Shown piece after piece: positions 7,796 through 16,017 of a stretch of DNA of 44,804 bases. The number at the start of each line of letters is the position of its first letter. The first letter of the stretch is position 1. The DNA is from Glaciihabitans sp. (GTDB lineage Bacteria; Actinomycetota; Actinomycetes; Actinomycetales; Microbacteriaceae). The stretch spans positions 1 through 44,804 of the forward strand of contig JAODMY010000106.1 in NCBI GenBank assembly GCA_025465535.1, in the 5' to 3' direction. The translations under genes were made by a program, and so were the position numbers. A model generated the notes under the pieces. That model was given only the letters and a program-made list of their open reading frames with translations. It made no database searches and had not been told where the DNA came from.

Positions 7796-10087
7796 CTAGG
7801 CCGCAATCTCTTCGATGTCCGGGGTGCGCACTGCCGCGCTGCGTTGTGCCAACCCGCCGTCGACTTCGTGTCCGTGGTAGAGCACCGATCGCCAATCGAG
7901 GTTCACGACGGCCGGAGCAACCGGCCCCCTGGCTCCACGGCGCGTCTTCTCAACGAACAGCCATCCTGTCGCGGAAATCCAGATATCGACGATTGAATTG
8001 ATAACGCCGATGTAGGAGAGGATCGCCCAGCTCGCGAGGACGGTGTTGAACGCCGCGAACGCCTCGTTGCCCCAATTTCCCGCGAGGTAGTCGCGGTAGA
8101 GCGTCAGGAGCGAAAACGCGACGATCGCGTACGGCGCGACCACATAGAGAAGGGGGGCCGCCGTGCGGTTCTTGACCTTCGGTGTGCGCGCGAACGGAAT
8201 CTTCTTGCCCGTGATCGCCTGCTGCAGTGACTTGAGAACCCCGGCGAGGTTCACCGGAAGCAGGATCAGGTTGAAGCCGTAGATCCGCAAGACATCGGAG
8301 CGCCGGTAGCCAAGCGACCTAAGATCGCTCGCCATTGCAAAGAAATACGGAAGGGCGGCAAGAAGCACCAGCGGGCTGAGGAGCCTCGAGTCGTAGGGAA
8401 ACGCGAGAAGCAGGACAAGCCCGAAGCTCGCCCAGGCAATAGAGCTCATGTAGTTCATGCGCAGTGCGAGCTCGATGCCGGGCATGCGATTACCGGCTCG
8501 CCGACGCTCGACGACCTGGCGCCAGAGCTTCGGCAGGATCAGGAGCCCGCCGTTGGCCCAACGACGACGCTGAACGATCAGGGAGCCGAAGTCCGGAGGC
8601 GTCGCGCTGTAGCTGAGGCGCTCGGGATAGTTTCGCAGCGTCCACCCGTGCGTACCGAGGTCGATGCTCGACTCGGTGTCCTCGATGACCGTGCGGTCCT
8701 GGACGAAGCGCTTGATCTCGAACCCGCCCACGACCTCCGTCTCGACGATGTCTTCGAGCGCGACCTTGCGGATGACCGCGTTCGCGCCGACCCAGAACGT
8801 CGCCCCGAAGTGCGACATCCCCTGGTGCAGGATGTGCTGCAGATCGGTCGTGGCTCCGGCAAGACGCTCGATGCGAGAACCAGCGCCGCGGAACGACGAG
8901 TACGGGGTCTGGGTGACGGCAACTCGCGTGTTCTCCGGCTGCTCGAGCAGGTACACCAGCCGAAGGCAGTAGTCGCGCAGGAGCAGCGAGTCGGCGTCGA
9001 GGGTCAGCAGGTACTCGGTGTCCGGGATAACGAGATCGGCCTGCTGCGGGTCATCCGTTTGGCGAAGGATCGTGCCGTTTGCGGCCGACTCTTTGCGGTA
9101 GTTGCCACCCATGAGCCCGATGTACGAGTTCAGGTTCATTGCCTTGTTCGCTTCGTGCGATAGCGACATGTAGAGCTTGCGCTCGAAAACGGAGACCTCG
9201 GCATCGAAAGTCCAGGCCAGCCTGCGGTAAAGCTCGCGCATCCGCTCGAGTGTCGGGGCGGCCTGCTCTCGTTCCGCAGCTTCCAGCGCGTTCGCGGTCA
9301 GGCGCAGCTCATCCGCGAGGCCGCGCAGGACCTGCTCCTTGAAGAACTCGTCGACGTGGTCGGTTTGAGGCTCTCTCGACGACATCTCGTACAGCCAGGC
9401 CGCCGCCCATCCGTATTGGAAGGACAGCTCGCCCACGGCGGATGGCAGGATTTCTTCGCCCTCACGAATCGAGAACTCGAAGTTCGCCTGCGCCTGCCGG
9501 AAACGTTCGCGCGGCGCCTTGAGCGCATCGCCGATCTCACGGGCGAGCGAGCGAGTGCTCTCCAGGCGCGCACTGATGGCGTCCTTCGTCGGGAAGGGCG
9601 GGTCATCAAGGAGAAGGACCACGCGAAGCGAGGGGTATTCCTGCAGCGCGGCCGACCACAGCGTCTGGCGTACGACCTGCGGCTCTTCCGCGTAGGACGG
9701 CACGAGCACGGTCATCGACGACTCGCTACCGCCGAAATGACGGTCGAGCTCGGCGCGCGGCACGCGGACATGCCGCGCGAACTCCTGCATCGCACCCTGT
9801 CGGGCGACCAGGTACATCACCGCAGAGAAGCACAGGAACGTGACGATGATGAGGTAGGAAACCGCCTGCATCGTGAAGTCGTAGTTGACAGTGCGATCGA
9901 GAAACTGACGCAACACTGTGGAGACGACGTATGCGACCCAAAACAGGATGGTCAGGATGATCGCGATCCGTCCTGCGGCGATCTTACGATCGCTCGGACG
10001 GTCATGGATTGTCGGAAGGGGCTGAGTGCGACGCTCGGCGCCCCACTGTCGTTTTTGGGCGCGAAAAACAGGCTTTTGGGTAAGCAT
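7796..10087 (-). CDS. processive GT2 glycosyltransferase, cellulose/chitin synthase-like
   Basis: A membrane synthase of about 763 residues. Two N-terminal helices precede a cytosolic GT-A domain starting at SMTVLVPSYAEEPQVV. DADSLLLRD supplies the metal-binding DxD, EDTESS the catalytic base region, and QRRRW the Q-x-x-R-W motif of processive beta-glycosyltransferases. At least five C-terminal helices follow. An insert of about 150 residues between the first strand and DADS is longer than in a minimal GT2. Family members polymerise UDP-glucose or UDP-GlcNAc and export the chain. I chose ATG at 10087 because GAGGA lies 8 nt upstream; an open frame continues to 10204 but would translate the duplicated hairpin leader. 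It heads an operon with the GH18 gene. The polymer could be chitin-like, poly-GlcNAc or cellulose. Confidence 0.82.
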   Translation of the reverse strand: MLTQKPVFRAQKRQWGAERRTQPLPTIHDRPSDRKIAAGRIAIILTILFWVAYVVSTVLRQFLDRTVNYDFTMQAVSYLIIVTFLCFSAVMYLVARQGAMQEFARHVRVPRAELDRHFGGSESSMTVLVPSYAEEPQVVRQTLWSAALQEYPSLRVVLLLDDPPFPTKDAISARLESTRSLAREIGDALKAPRERFRQAQANFEFSIREGEEILPSAVGELSFQYGWAAAWLYEMSSREPQTDHVDEFFKEQVLRGLADELRLTANALEAAEREQAAPTLERMRELYRRLAWTFDAEVSVFERKLYMSLSHEANKAMNLNSYIGLMGGNYRKESAANGTILRQTDDPQQADLVIPDTEYLLTLDADSLLLRDYCLRLVYLLEQPENTRVAVTQTPYSSFRGAGSRIERLAGATTDLQHILHQGMSHFGATFWVGANAVIRKVALEDIVETEVVGGFEIKRFVQDRTVIEDTESSIDLGTHGWTLRNYPERLSYSATPPDFGSLIVQRRRWANGGLLILPKLWRQVVERRRAGNRMPGIELALRMNYMSSIAWASFGLVLLLAFPYDSRLLSPLVLLAALPYFFAMASDLRSLGYRRSDVLRIYGFNLILLPVNLAGVLKSLQQAITGKKIPFARTPKVKNRTAAPLLYVVAPYAIVAFSLLTLYRDYLAGNWGNEAFAAFNTVLASWAILSYIGVINSIVDIWISATGWLFVEKTRRGARGPVAPAVVNLDWRSVLYHGHEVDGGLAQRSAAVRTPDIEEIAA

Positions 10088-10088
10088 T

Positions 10089-10186
10089 CGGGTGTCCTCG
10101 GGAAAGGGGTGCACAATTTCGGGTTGTGCGGTCGGGGGTCCTCGGGAAAGGTTGCACAATTTCGGGTTGTGCGTTCGGGTTGTGCC
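10089..10186 (-). repeat. duplicated 43-44 bp leader unit with GCACAA/TTGTGC hairpins
   Basis: Units 10089-10132 and 10133-10175 are nearly identical and a third partial unit follows to 10186. Each full unit holds GCACAA, a 7-nt loop and TTGTGC (10111-10129 and 10154-10172), plus a copy of the synthase ribosome site (GAGGA on the minus strand). The repeat lies between the predicted promoter and the synthase start, so it would be in the mRNA leader. The hairpin centres are 43 bp apart, about four helical turns, so paired protein sites in DNA are equally possible. Confidence 0.7.
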
Positions 10187-10225
10187 TTTGCGCTCCCCAC
10201 TCAAAGAAGTAGAAGGAGCTGTCTT

Positions 10226-10255
10226 ACTCTAGTGTCCACACAAAGGTGGACACAA
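10226..10255 (-). promoter_or_regulatory. promoter with palindromic operator in its spacer
   Basis: The perfect inverted repeat GTGTCCAC (10232-10239) / GTGGACAC (10246-10253) with a 6-nt centre sits inside a plausible promoter for the synthase operon: -35 TTGTGT (10255-10250), 18-bp spacer, -10 TAGAGT (10231-10226). This geometry suits a dimeric repressor. The regulator is not identifiable in the window. Confidence 0.5.
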
Positions 10256-10354
10256 CTATTACTTCGGTGTGGCCGAAAAAGCCCCCCAAGAAAGACTGCT
10301 GGACACCGTTCCGCGCCGACCTGAAAACGGCTCTACACCAAACCTGGAATTCGG

Positions 10355-10428
10355 TAGGGCGGATGGGACTTGAACCCATGACCGACGGATTATGAGTCCG
10401 CTGCTCTAACCAGCTGAGCTACCGCCCC
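10355..10428 (-). tRNA. tRNA with CAT anticodon (Met elongator or Ile2)
   Basis: The 74-nt cloverleaf folds fully: acceptor GGGGCGG with CCGCCCT (one G-U at the end), D stem GCTC, anticodon stem GCGGA/TCCGT around CTCATAA, T stem ATGGG/CCCAT with TTCAAGT, discriminator A. It is not initiator tRNA, which has a different anticodon stem. Whether C34 is converted to lysidine, giving an Ile AUA reader, cannot be told from sequence. Confidence 0.93.
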
Positions 10429-10503
10429 GTACCGTCCACGGGCAAACCCGTTTCGGCATCCTTACGATACAGCCCGTCGCCGACTGGTATCGGTTCATCG
10501 ACC

Positions 10504-10550
10504 TGACACGCGTTGTCGCCCGACCGGCCGTGGGACGACAACGAGTGTCA
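10504..10550. terminator. long hairpin, possible terminator
   Basis: TGACACGCGTTGTCGCCC (10504-10521) pairs with the segment at 10532-10550 with two mismatches, enclosing a 10-nt GC-rich loop. It lies between the 3' end of the GT4 gene and the tRNA, both on the minus strand. No T run. Confidence 0.5.
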
Positions 10551-10599
10551 ATTCGACGGATGCGGCCGGCCAGATCGGCTGGCCCCTGGCCTGGGCGGA

Positions 10600-11919
10600 T
10601 CAGCTGGCTGGCGACCGATCGCGGCGGGCACGGGCGAGGGACGCGCTACTCGCCGCGCGCACCTTCGCGATGCGCTCGCGGATCCGGTCGCGGATCGGTA
10701 GCGACGGCTCGATGAGCGGCTCAACGACCTTCTCGCCGCGGTAGAGCGCCTCGAAAGTCGAAATCGTTCGGTTGATGTCGTGCGCCTCGACGATCTTGAG
10801 GCTCTCGCGCTTGAATTCGTGAAGCTGGTCTTCCGGCAGTGTCAGGACATCCGTCAGCCTTGCCGCGAACTCGTCGACGTTGCCGGGCTCGAACAGGTAA
10901 CCATTCTGGCCATCGTGCACGAGGTGCGGAAGCGCCATCGCGTTCGCACCGACGACGGGGAGAGCGGATGCGAGGGCCTCCATGGTCGCAATGCTCTGCA
11001 GCTCGGCGATCGAGGGCATCGCGAACACTGTCGCGCGGGTCAGCGCGTGGCGAAGGAACTCCGTCGTCACGTAACCGTCGAACTTGACGCGATCGGCGAC
11101 CCCGAGATGTACGGCGAGCTTCTTGAGTTCATCCTCTAGTTCGCCACCTCCGACGATCTCGAGACGCGCATCCAGCGCCGGATCCAGCAGGGCGAATGCC
11201 CTGATGAGCTTGTCGATCTGTTTCTCGCCAGTGACACGCCCGACGAACATGATCAGGTTGTCTTCGCGCGGCTCGAAATTCGGCGTGTACACGCTCGCAT
11301 CGAGCCCGCAGGAGATCGCGAGCACGCCCCTGATCTGCGTATTCGCCTCGAGGTAGTCGGCTGCGCGACGAGTCGGCGTGGTCATCGCCTCGGCGCGACC
11401 GTAGACACGATTCGCGTCCCACCAGGACCACTTGACGACGAGCACCTGCATGAACTTCGGCACGAGGCTGAACTCGAGCAGGTTCTCGGGCATGACGTGG
11501 TTGGTCGCGATCAGCCGGATACCGCGCTTGAGCGCCTGTTTGGAGAGCCCGCGGCCGACGACGATGTTCGACTGGAAGTGCACGACATCCGGCTTGAACT
11601 CGTCGAGCACGCGCGCGCTGTTGGCCTGGATGCGCCACGGGAGGGCAAAACGCAGCCACGGGTGCGGGCGATAGCGCCAGCTCCACAGCCGATAGACCTC
11701 AATCGGTTCACCGCCGTGTTCCTCAATGAACGTCCCATTGCCGTGACGATGGCCGGCTGGTGCCATGATCCGCACCTCGTGCCCGCGCCGGACCAGACCA
11801 CCGGCAAGACTCGCCGAAAACGTGGCTGAGCCATTGATTTCGGGGGCGAACGTGTCCGCTCCGATGAGGATCTTCAGCGGCCTTGTGTGTTCGTCGGCGC
11901 TCTGGCGGGCGTCAGTCAA
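10600..11919 (-). CDS. GT4 family glycosyltransferase
   Basis: A 439-aa GT-B retaining glycosyltransferase of the type that adds glucose or mannose to lipids. The N-terminal Rossmann domain starts KILIGADTFAPEINGSATF, with the Gly-containing acceptor loop. The C-terminal domain has NLIMFVGRVTGEKQIDKLI, then MPSIAELQSIATMEALASALPVV, the usual E-x7-E region that binds the nucleotide sugar. The last 40 residues are basic and helical, possibly for membrane contact. The start is a TTG at 11919 with GAGGGA nine nt upstream. The downstream hairpin (10504-10550) and the neighbouring minus-strand EamA gene, 84 bp upstream, suggest a separate transcription unit. The closest functional guess is a diacylglycerol or phosphatidylinositol glycosyltransferase; the substrate is not determined. 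Confidence 0.8.
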   Translation of the reverse strand: MTDARQSADEHTRPLKILIGADTFAPEINGSATFSASLAGGLVRRGHEVRIMAPAGHRHGNGTFIEEHGGEPIEVYRLWSWRYRPHPWLRFALPWRIQANSARVLDEFKPDVVHFQSNIVVGRGLSKQALKRGIRLIATNHVMPENLLEFSLVPKFMQVLVVKWSWWDANRVYGRAEAMTTPTRRAADYLEANTQIRGVLAISCGLDASVYTPNFEPREDNLIMFVGRVTGEKQIDKLIRAFALLDPALDARLEIVGGGELEDELKKLAVHLGVADRVKFDGYVTTEFLRHALTRATVFAMPSIAELQSIATMEALASALPVVGANAMALPHLVHDGQNGYLFEPGNVDEFAARLTDVLTLPEDQLHEFKRESLKIVEAHDINRTISTFEALYRGEKVVEPLIEPSLPIRDRIRERIAKVRAASSASLARARRDRSPAS

Positions 11920-12003
11920 GTTGTGGGTTCCCTCGTCTGTGTCGTGCCGGGTCGAGATCCGCGGCTACGAAGTGCAGTGGAAAGCTTAAGACTCCAACGT
12001 ACC

Positions 12004-12936
12004 CTAGCGTCGAATCTGCGGGTGGTATTTCGACAGCTGGAGAACGCCATAAATGGCGAGGGCACCGGCGAGCACGAAGACGACAGAAGCCCAGACCGGA
12101 GCGCCGGAGGCTTCGCCGAGAACGACGATGCCGATCGTCACGCCGACCAGCGGATCGATCACCGTGAGCCCGGCCACGACCAGGTCGGGCGGACCGGACG
12201 AGTAGGCGGTCTGCACGAAGTACGAGCCGAGCAGTGCCGCGAGGATGAGACCGACGAAGCAGACGACCGTCAGGATGTCGCCTGTCTGCAACTCGCGATG
12301 CTCAAGCACGATCGTTTCAATGCGATCGATGTCGGATTTCGCCAGTGTCGCAACGAACCCGAACAGGACCCCGGCGGCGACGATGTAGAAGATGGTCGTG
12401 AATTTCTTGCGGAACAACGCGAACACCAGGGCACACACCACGAGCACCACGGCGAAGATGATCAGCACCGTCCGCAGTTGCGCGTCGTGGATGGTCGGCA
12501 CCGTCGGTGTCGTGATGGCCGCGATCGTCACGAAGATTCCGACGCCGACGACGCAGAACGCGATCGATCGAATCGATGCCGCGCCCAACGGAGTCTTGCC
12601 GACCCTCGCGTTGACGAGGGAGGTAATCACGAGCGCGACGACACCGAGAGGTTGCACTACCGTCAGTGGCGCGACGCTCAGGCTCCACAGTTGAAACACG
12701 ATCGCGAGGCCGAGGAGAAGCGTTCCGATCAGCCAGGAGGGACGCTGGGCGAGCCGGAACAACTGCCGGACGTTGAGCCCGGCCTTGTCTTCCGGAGCCG
12801 TTCCGGCATCCACTTTGCTGACTCCGCGATGCTGAAATTGCGCACCGAGGGCCAGGAATACCGAACCGACCAACGCGATCGGGATGCCAATTGCGCCACC
12901 CGGGGTCAGCGAGACAATTTCGATGGACAGGTGCAC
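12004..12936 (-). CDS. DMT/EamA-like membrane transporter
   Basis: A 310-aa polytopic membrane protein with about nine or ten helices in two similar halves, the arrangement of drug/metabolite (EamA or NIPA-like) transporters. IPIALVGSVFLALGAQFQHR opens the first half and VVAGLTVIDPLVGVTIGIVV marks the second-half motif where EamA proteins carry a conserved Pro and Gly. Substrate unknown. GTG at 12936 lies 6 nt behind a TAGATT box, and the gene diverges from def with only 40 bp between the two start codons. It may be an exporter; nothing nearby reveals the cargo. Confidence 0.7.
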   Translation of the reverse strand: MHLSIEIVSLTPGGAIGIPIALVGSVFLALGAQFQHRGVSKVDAGTAPEDKAGLNVRQLFRLAQRPSWLIGTLLLGLAIVFQLWSLSVAPLTVVQPLGVVALVITSLVNARVGKTPLGAASIRSIAFCVVGVGIFVTIAAITTPTVPTIHDAQLRTVLIIFAVVLVVCALVFALFRKKFTTIFYIVAAGVLFGFVATLAKSDIDRIETIVLEHRELQTGDILTVVCFVGLILAALLGSYFVQTAYSSGPPDLVVAGLTVIDPLVGVTIGIVVLGEASGAPVWASVVFVLAGALAIYGVLQLSKYHPQIRR

Positions 12937-12942
12937 CCGACG

Positions 12943-12970
12943 AATCTACCTGCCACGGTGGCGATAACCT
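12943..12970. promoter_or_regulatory. back-to-back leaderless -10 boxes
   Basis: On the minus strand TAGATT (12948-12943) ends 6 nt before the transporter GTG at 12936. On the plus strand TAACCT (12965-12970) ends 6 nt before the def ATG at 12977. The two promoters share about 40 bp, so their polymerases must compete or share regulators. Confidence 0.65.
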
Positions 12971-12976
12971 GTCTGA

Positions 12977-13543
12977 ATGGCCGTCCTCCCTATTCGAATT
13001 ACGGGCGACCCGGTGCTCCACCAAATCGCATCGGAAGTCACCGTTTTCGACAGCACCCTTGAGACACTGGTCGCCGACATGTTCGACACCATGGAAGCGG
13101 CTCCCGGCGTTGGCCTTGCGGCTCCGCAGGTCGGCATCCCGCTTCGACTCTTCGTCTACAACTGGACCGATGAAGAGGACACGCTCTGGCACGGAACCGC
13201 AATCAATCCGGAGCTGTTGATCACACCGACCCCGACGGGCGAACCCGACGAGGACAACGAGTCGGAGGGATGCCTCTCCATCCCGGGAGAGCGCGCTCCG
13301 CTGCGTCGCTCCGAACGCGCCATCCTTCGGGCAACCGACCTTGATGGCACCCGCTACGAAATCGACGCGAGCGGCTGGCTCGCTCGCATCTTCCAACACG
13401 AGTTCGATCACCTGGACGGCACGCTGTACGCCGATCGCCTGGAGAATTCGTACGCCAAGATCATCGCGAAAGTCGTTCGGAAGAGTGGCTGGGGAGTTCC
13501 AGGACAAAGTTGGACACCAGGCGTCGACCACCTCGAGGACTAG
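12977..13543 (+). CDS. def: peptide deformylase
   Basis: A 188-aa cytoplasmic metalloenzyme that removes the formyl group from nascent protein N-termini. All three family motifs are present in order: GVGLAAPQVG (motif 1), EGCLSIPG (motif 2, metal-binding Cys), and QHEFDHLDG (motif 3, two metal-binding His and catalytic Glu). Length is usual. It starts at ATG 12977 without a ribosome site and with TAACCT 6 nt upstream, so probably leaderless. It stands alone: the upstream transporter is divergent and the downstream SHOCT gene convergent, with a terminator between. Confidence 0.96.
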   Translation: MAVLPIRITGDPVLHQIASEVTVFDSTLETLVADMFDTMEAAPGVGLAAPQVGIPLRLFVYNWTDEEDTLWHGTAINPELLITPTPTGEPDEDNESEGCLSIPGERAPLRRSERAILRATDLDGTRYEIDASGWLARIFQHEFDHLDGTLYADRLENSYAKIIAKVVRKSGWGVPGQSWTPGVDHLED

Positions 13544-13567
13544 GCGTACTGCCTGACGAGCTGCGCT

Positions 13568-13610
13568 AAAAGCCTCCCGCAACGCCCCGTCGGGCGCGGA
13601 GGGAGGCCTC
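13568..13610. terminator. rho-independent terminator between def and the SHOCT gene
   Basis: GCCTCCC (13572-13578) pairs with GGGAGGC (13601-13607), with an inner GCCC/GGGC stem. On the minus strand the hairpin is followed by TTTTAGC, so it mainly serves the SHOCT gene, though it may work both ways. Confidence 0.75.
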
Positions 13611-13622
13611 TAGTCGATTCGA

Positions 13623-13973
13623 CTACGCGGTGGGCTGCTGCGGGCCGTTGTTCGCCCGCAGGACCTCGAGGCGAGCGCGGTACTCCTTCTCATCGATGTC
13701 GCCCTGGGCAAACCGCTCAGCGAGCGTGGACTCCGCACTCTTCGCGGCCGGGCTGCCCCATGCTCCGTAGCCCCACGGACCACCGTGGCCCCAGGCACCC
13801 GGCTGGCCGCCCATCGCGGCCCAGCGGGCCATCCGGCGACGACGCCCGGTCACGGCGAAGATGATGATCAAAACGATGATGACGAACCAGAACACGTGCC
13901 CAACGATGAACAGCGTCAGGAGGGCCGCTCCTCCGGGGAACGCGGGTACGACTGCGGCGAGCGATGAAAACAC
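13623..13973 (-). CDS. small membrane protein with SHOCT domain
   Basis: A 116-aa protein. One or two hydrophobic helices lie in residues about 5-43 (LLTLFIVGHVFWFVIIVLI), followed by RRRRMAR, a flexible GGQPGAWGHGGPWGYGAWG stretch of Gly, Trp and Tyr, and a C-terminal SHOCT motif (TLAERFAQGDIDEKEYRARL). SHOCT domains are short oligomerisation motifs often found behind membrane segments. The start is GTG at 13973 with AAAGGA seven nt upstream. It lies 134 bp after the response regulator gene on the same strand and shares a GGGAGTA half-site with the kinase promoter, so it is likely part of the same regulatory unit, perhaps a target or accessory of the two-component system. Exact function unknown. 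Confidence 0.75.
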   Translation of the reverse strand: MFSSLAAVVPAFPGGAALLTLFIVGHVFWFVIIVLIIIFAVTGRRRRMARWAAMGGQPGAWGHGGPWGYGAWGSPAAKSAESTLAERFAQGDIDEKEYRARLEVLRANNGPQQPTA

Positions 13974-14107
13974 GATGGATTCCTTTTGTCAGGAGGTCCT
14001 GTCTGAACCTCATGACACCAGCCTCCCCGGCGGCAGTCGCGGGCGAATCTGCCCTGTGGATGCCGGGGCCTACTCCCCCGAGAGCATCTTCCGCTGGCGT
14101 CGTACTA

Positions 14108-14770
14108 CTACTGCCAGCCGGCCTTCACGAGCCCGGTCTCGTAGGCGACGACCACGAGTTGGACGCGATCCCGAGCCGCGAGCTTCGACATGATTCGGCT
14201 CACGTGCGTCTTGGCTGTCAGGGGGCTGAGGAAGAGCTCACGACCGATCTCGTCGTTGGTGAGGCCCTGGCCGACCAGACCGAGAACCTCACGCTCGCGC
14301 TCGGTGAGGACACGCAGCTGGGCGGTGTCCGGCGCATCCTTCCACTGCACCGCGACGCGCTCGAGCAGCCGGCGCGTAACGCTCGGGCTCAGCAGGGCGT
14401 CCCCGCCCGCCACCACCCGAACGGCGCGAATGAGTTCGACCGGCTCGGTGTCTTTGACGAGAAAACCGCTCGCACCGGCCCGGATCGCGTGACCGACGTA
14501 CTCGTCGAGCTCGAACGTCGTGACGATGACGATGTGCGTGCCGGCCAGCTTTGGATCGGCCACGATCTGCTCGGTAGCCCAGAGTCCGTCGCCGTCCGGC
14601 ATCCGGATGTCCATGAGCACGACGTCCGGTCGCTGTGCCTTCGCGAGCGCGACGATCTCGCTTCCGCTGCCGGCCTCGCCCACGATTTCGATGTCGGGTT
14701 CGGCCTCCAGCAGGCTCCGGAATCCGGCACGGATCAGGCCCTGGTCGTCTGCTATCGCTACGCGGATCAT
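14108..14770 (-). CDS. NarL/LuxR-type response regulator
   Basis: A 220-aa DNA-binding response regulator. The receiver domain starts MIRVAIADDQ with acidic pocket residues, has the phospho-acceptor Asp in VVLMDIRMPDGDG, the switch Thr in VIVTTFELDE and the Lys in FLVKD. The LuxR-type helix-turn-helix is C-terminal: LTEREREVLGLVGQGLTNDE, then TAKTHVSRIMSKL. Its start overlaps the kinase stop by 4 bp (ATGA), so the two are coupled. Target sites are probably the palindrome and repeats upstream of the kinase gene (inference). Confidence 0.92.
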   Translation of the reverse strand: MIRVAIADDQGLIRAGFRSLLEAEPDIEIVGEAGSGSEIVALAKAQRPDVVLMDIRMPDGDGLWATEQIVADPKLAGTHIVIVTTFELDEYVGHAIRAGASGFLVKDTEPVELIRAVRVVAGGDALLSPSVTRRLLERVAVQWKDAPDTAQLRVLTEREREVLGLVGQGLTNDEIGRELFLSPLTAKTHVSRIMSKLAARDRVQLVVVAYETGLVKAGWQ

Positions 14771-16011
14771 GATGCGTCCACGGTATTGCGGATCGGGATC
14801 GGGATGCGCGCACTCACGCGGAATCCGCCCTCGGGGCGCGGACCCGATTCGAGCGTGCCGCCGAGGAGCTCCGCGCGCTCCCGCATTCCGAGCAGTCCCC
14901 TGCCCTCGGACTCGCCGACCGGCGGCGGCGAAGTCCCGTTGTCGGTGACGATCACAGTGTAGAAACCGGCGTCTTCGCCAAGCTCGACGTCGGCGTGGGT
15001 CGCCCTGGCATGACGAACGATGTTGGTGAGCGACTCCTGCACGATACGGAAGACGGCGAGCTGGGTCGCCTGGGGAACGTGGTGCGGCATCCCCGTCACC
15101 GTCACCTCGACGCCTTGCGTGCTGACGGATGCGGCCAGCCAGTCGATCCTGGAGAGGTCCGGCTCGGGGACGAGCGGCGCATCCTCCTCGGTGGCACCCT
15201 CGGAGCGAAGGATCCCGAGCACGGAACGAACCTCGTCGAGCGCGGACTTGCTCGACTCCTTGATGCTGGCGAGGGCATCCCGCGCCTTATCCGGCTGGGT
15301 GTCCATGAGGTGCAGGCCGACGCCCGCCTGCACGTTGATCTGGCTGAGCGAGTGAGCGAGGACGTCGTGAAGCTCACGCGCGATGCGCACACGCTCGGCC
15401 TGGACTTCGCTTTGGCGCCGCTGCGCGCGGATCCGGGCGATCTGCGCGAACCGATCCCTGCGGGTTCGCGCGGCCTCGCCGATTCCGAAGACGATGAGGA
15501 TGCCGAGCGTCGTCAGCGCGATGCGCGGGGGCGACCACGATGTGCCGATGAATATGGACACCGTCAGCGTCAGCAGCCAGACGGAGCCAACCGAAATCCA
15601 CGCCCACACTCGCGCCCCGCGGGAGACTGCTCCGACGATTGCAAACGCGAGAGAGATGTAGACCGGCGCCTGGTCCGGCTGGACGACGAACAGGTCGATG
15701 CCCGCTGCAAGCGAGACGAACACAACAACGGGGCCCGGGAATCGCCTGCCGGCCAGGAGAGCGAGCGGACCGATTACGGCGAAGATCAGGGCCAGCCAGA
15801 ACTGTTCGGGGGCGAGATGAAGCAGCACCGGGCGGCGGTCGGGCCCGAATGTGAGGAAGACGGACGGCACCTGGACGATCAGCGAGAAGACGACACGGAA
15901 CAGGAGGCGTCCGCGGCGCGCGGCTGGCGTGTGATGCCGCTCCATCCACGGCCCCTGCCAGTGCGCGTCGGCCCGGGGTGGGCCGGCGCGATACGACCCG
16001 GGCTGCTGCAT
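14767..16011 (-). CDS. NarL-family sensor histidine kinase
   Basis: A 414-aa membrane kinase. The N-terminal half has about five or six helices with very short loops, so it likely senses a membrane or envelope signal. The HisKA_3 dimerisation domain carries the phospho-acceptor His in RIARELHDVLAHSLSQINVQ. The ATP-binding domain has IVQESLTNIVRHARA (N box), VIVTDNGTS (G1) and GRGLLGMRERAELLGG (G2). The start is ATG at 16011 with TAGCAT 6 nt upstream and no ribosome site, so the message is probably leaderless. It heads an operon with its response regulator and probably the SHOCT gene. A 16-bp palindrome and two 21-bp direct repeats lie upstream. Confidence 0.9.
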   Translation of the reverse strand: MQQPGSYRAGPPRADAHWQGPWMERHHTPAARRGRLLFRVVFSLIVQVPSVFLTFGPDRRPVLLHLAPEQFWLALIFAVIGPLALLAGRRFPGPVVVFVSLAAGIDLFVVQPDQAPVYISLAFAIVGAVSRGARVWAWISVGSVWLLTLTVSIFIGTSWSPPRIALTTLGILIVFGIGEAARTRRDRFAQIARIRAQRRQSEVQAERVRIARELHDVLAHSLSQINVQAGVGLHLMDTQPDKARDALASIKESSKSALDEVRSVLGILRSEGATEEDAPLVPEPDLSRIDWLAASVSTQGVEVTVTGMPHHVPQATQLAVFRIVQESLTNIVRHARATHADVELGEDAGFYTVIVTDNGTSPPPVGESEGRGLLGMRERAELLGGTLESGPRPEGGFRVSARIPIPIRNTVDAS

Positions 16012-16017
16012 GGGTAG

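Noticed and set aside
10000-10204. Upstream start of the GT2 protein at 10204
   Set aside because: It would translate both copies of the duplicated leader; a ribosome site at the proper distance supports 10087.
9356-10324. Plus-strand 322-codon ORF opposite the GT2 synthase
   Set aside because: It is the antisense shadow of a gene with full GT2 motifs; its product is Arg-rich and low-complexity with no domain.
10260-10354. T-run (TTTTT after GGGGGGC on the minus strand near 10290) as a tRNA terminator
   Set aside because: No complementary arm for a hairpin was found next to the run.
14108-16011. Two-component genes at 14-16 kb and 38-40 kb as a recent duplication
   Set aside because: They share family and order, but the proteins differ throughout and their downstream genes differ; they are old paralogues.
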